32,151 bases of DNA from an uncultured SAR86 cluster bacterium (lineage in GTDB: Bacteria; Pseudomonadota; Gammaproteobacteria; Magnimaribacterales; Magnimaribacteraceae): positions 1 through 32,151 of the forward strand of contig CACJMO010000011.1 of NCBI GenBank assembly GCA_902594545.1. Direction: 5' to 3'. Each line of letters begins with the position of its first letter. The first letter of the stretch is position 1. Both the position numbers and the translations under genes were made by a program. The notes below the pieces were generated by a model. That model worked only from the letters and a program-made list of their open reading frames with translations. It did not search any database and was not told the origin of the DNA. This document shows positions 31,490 to 32,151 of this stretch, piece by piece.

Positions 31490-32151
31490 TTAAGCAGTTG
31501 AGCCGCCATCTATTACTAGTGTATGCCCGTTAACAAATGTACCGGCAGATGAGGCAAGGAAGACTGCAGCTCCACCTATCTCATCTGGCTCACCTATTCT
31601 TCTGAGAGGGCAGGTAGCCGTTGATTGCTTCAAAATTTCGGGATTTTCCCACAGTGCTCTTGCAAAATCGGTCTTAAATAGGCCAGGAGCAATTGCATTA
31701 GTCCTTACATTGTGAGGTCCAAATTCTGCAGCTAAATTTTTAACCAACATTATGTCGGCTGCCTTAGATATATTGTAAGTACCTATAACTGTGCTTGATT
31801 TTAGCCCTCCAATAGAAGAAACAATGATAATGCTTCCGTCTTTTCTTTCAGTCATTTCTGGTATTACCATTTGACAAAGTAAGTGGTTGCTTTTGATATT
31901 GTTATTCATGACTTTATCAAAAGCATCTTCAGGTATATCCATCATGGAACCGAAGAACGGATTAGAGGCAGCGTTGCAAACTAAAATATCTATCTTACCT
32001 AGTTGAGCCCTTGTTTCGTCAACCAGCATTTGCAGGGCAGCTTTATCCGAGATATTGCATGGTATGACAATCGCACCACCTTCTTGATCCTTACAAGCCT
32101 CATTAATTTCATCAGCTACCTCTTGGCAAGCGTCTGCTTTACGACTAGACA
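31490..32151 (-). CDS. SDR-family oxidoreductase, N-terminus outside window
   Basis: The frame is open to the right edge, giving about 219 residues, so the first strand and the TGxxxGIG cofactor loop are missing. The visible part starts in the second strand region (SRKADACQEVADEI), with VCNAAS in place of NNAG, IIVSSIGG with the catalytic serine, YNISK with Tyr and Lys, and a C-terminal VIDGGST. It is a normal classical SDR. It is the most upstream visible gene of the reverse operon that ends with the haloalkane dehalogenase; the operon promoter is beyond the window. Confidence 0.9.
   Translation of the reverse strand, partial: SSRKADACQEVADEINEACKDQEGGAIVIPCNISDKAALQMLVDETRAQLGKIDILVCNAASNPFFGSMMDIPEDAFDKVMNNNIKSNHLLCQMVIPEMTERKDGSIIIVSSIGGLKSSTVIGTYNISKAADIMLVKNLAAEFGPHNVRTNAIAPGLFKTDFARALWENPEILKQSTATCPLRRIGEPDEIGGAAVFLASSAGTFVNGHTLVIDGGSTA

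Noticed and set aside
1-32151. CRISPR arrays, tandem repeats, insertion sequences, toxin-antitoxin or phage-defence genes
   Set aside because: Read for on both strands; no regularly spaced repeats, transposase motifs or recognisable defence genes were found.

Overview
The window looks like a piece of a compact, AT-rich (mid-30s % GC by eye) marine gammaproteobacterial genome, plausibly SAR86-like. The taxonomic call is inference. It rests on a tRNA-Gly with an encoded CCA tail, a TonB-dependent receptor, a TPR-sulfotransferase, a BCCT transporter, a Halomonas-like GH13 alpha-glucosidase, many SDR and crotonase genes, and extreme gene packing (ATGA overlaps, 1-15 nt gaps, no gene-free stretch above about 160 bp). 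I see no integrase, insertion sequence, phage gene, CRISPR array or rRNA.

Left part (1-8123): the 3' end of a TonB-dependent receptor closed by a strong intrinsic terminator; a forward operon of TPR-sulfotransferase, BCCT transporter and MarR regulator; tRNA-Gly(UCC); a small membrane protein; a reverse MBL-hydrolase and MFS-permease pair; and an orphan winged-helix-like protein whose promoter contains a dyad overlapping the -10 box.

Middle (8124-19381): a reverse pair of SDR and family VIII-type serine hydrolase; a reverse set of lipoprotein M3 peptidase, DUF3445 (heme-dependent oxidative N-demethylase-like) protein and GH13 alpha-glucosidase that are coupled end to end; a forward pair of small membrane protein and two-domain VOC protein; a convergent TIGR02206/YwaF-like membrane protein; and a forward overlapping set of TLC-like transporter, Rieske ferredoxin, crotonase and small lipoprotein.

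Right part (19409-32151): two reverse catabolic operons separated by one forward alpha/beta hydrolase. The first, in transcription order, is FAH-family hydrolase, VOC extradiol-type dioxygenase, SDR, zeta-like GST, FAD aromatic hydroxylase and an SDR with a degenerate active site. Together these form a plausible hydroxylate, ring-cleave, isomerise and hydrolyse pathway. The second, running in from beyond the right edge, is SDR, crotonase, acyl-CoA synthetase, SDR, amidase and an HLD-II haloalkane dehalogenase with a complete catalytic pentad at LinB spacing. The two operons together hold the enzyme classes of known organohalogen pathways (the Lin and Pcp systems), though they match at family level only. 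The most interesting hypothesis here is a natural marine halo-organic or aromatic degradation module. Substrates cannot be read from sequence.
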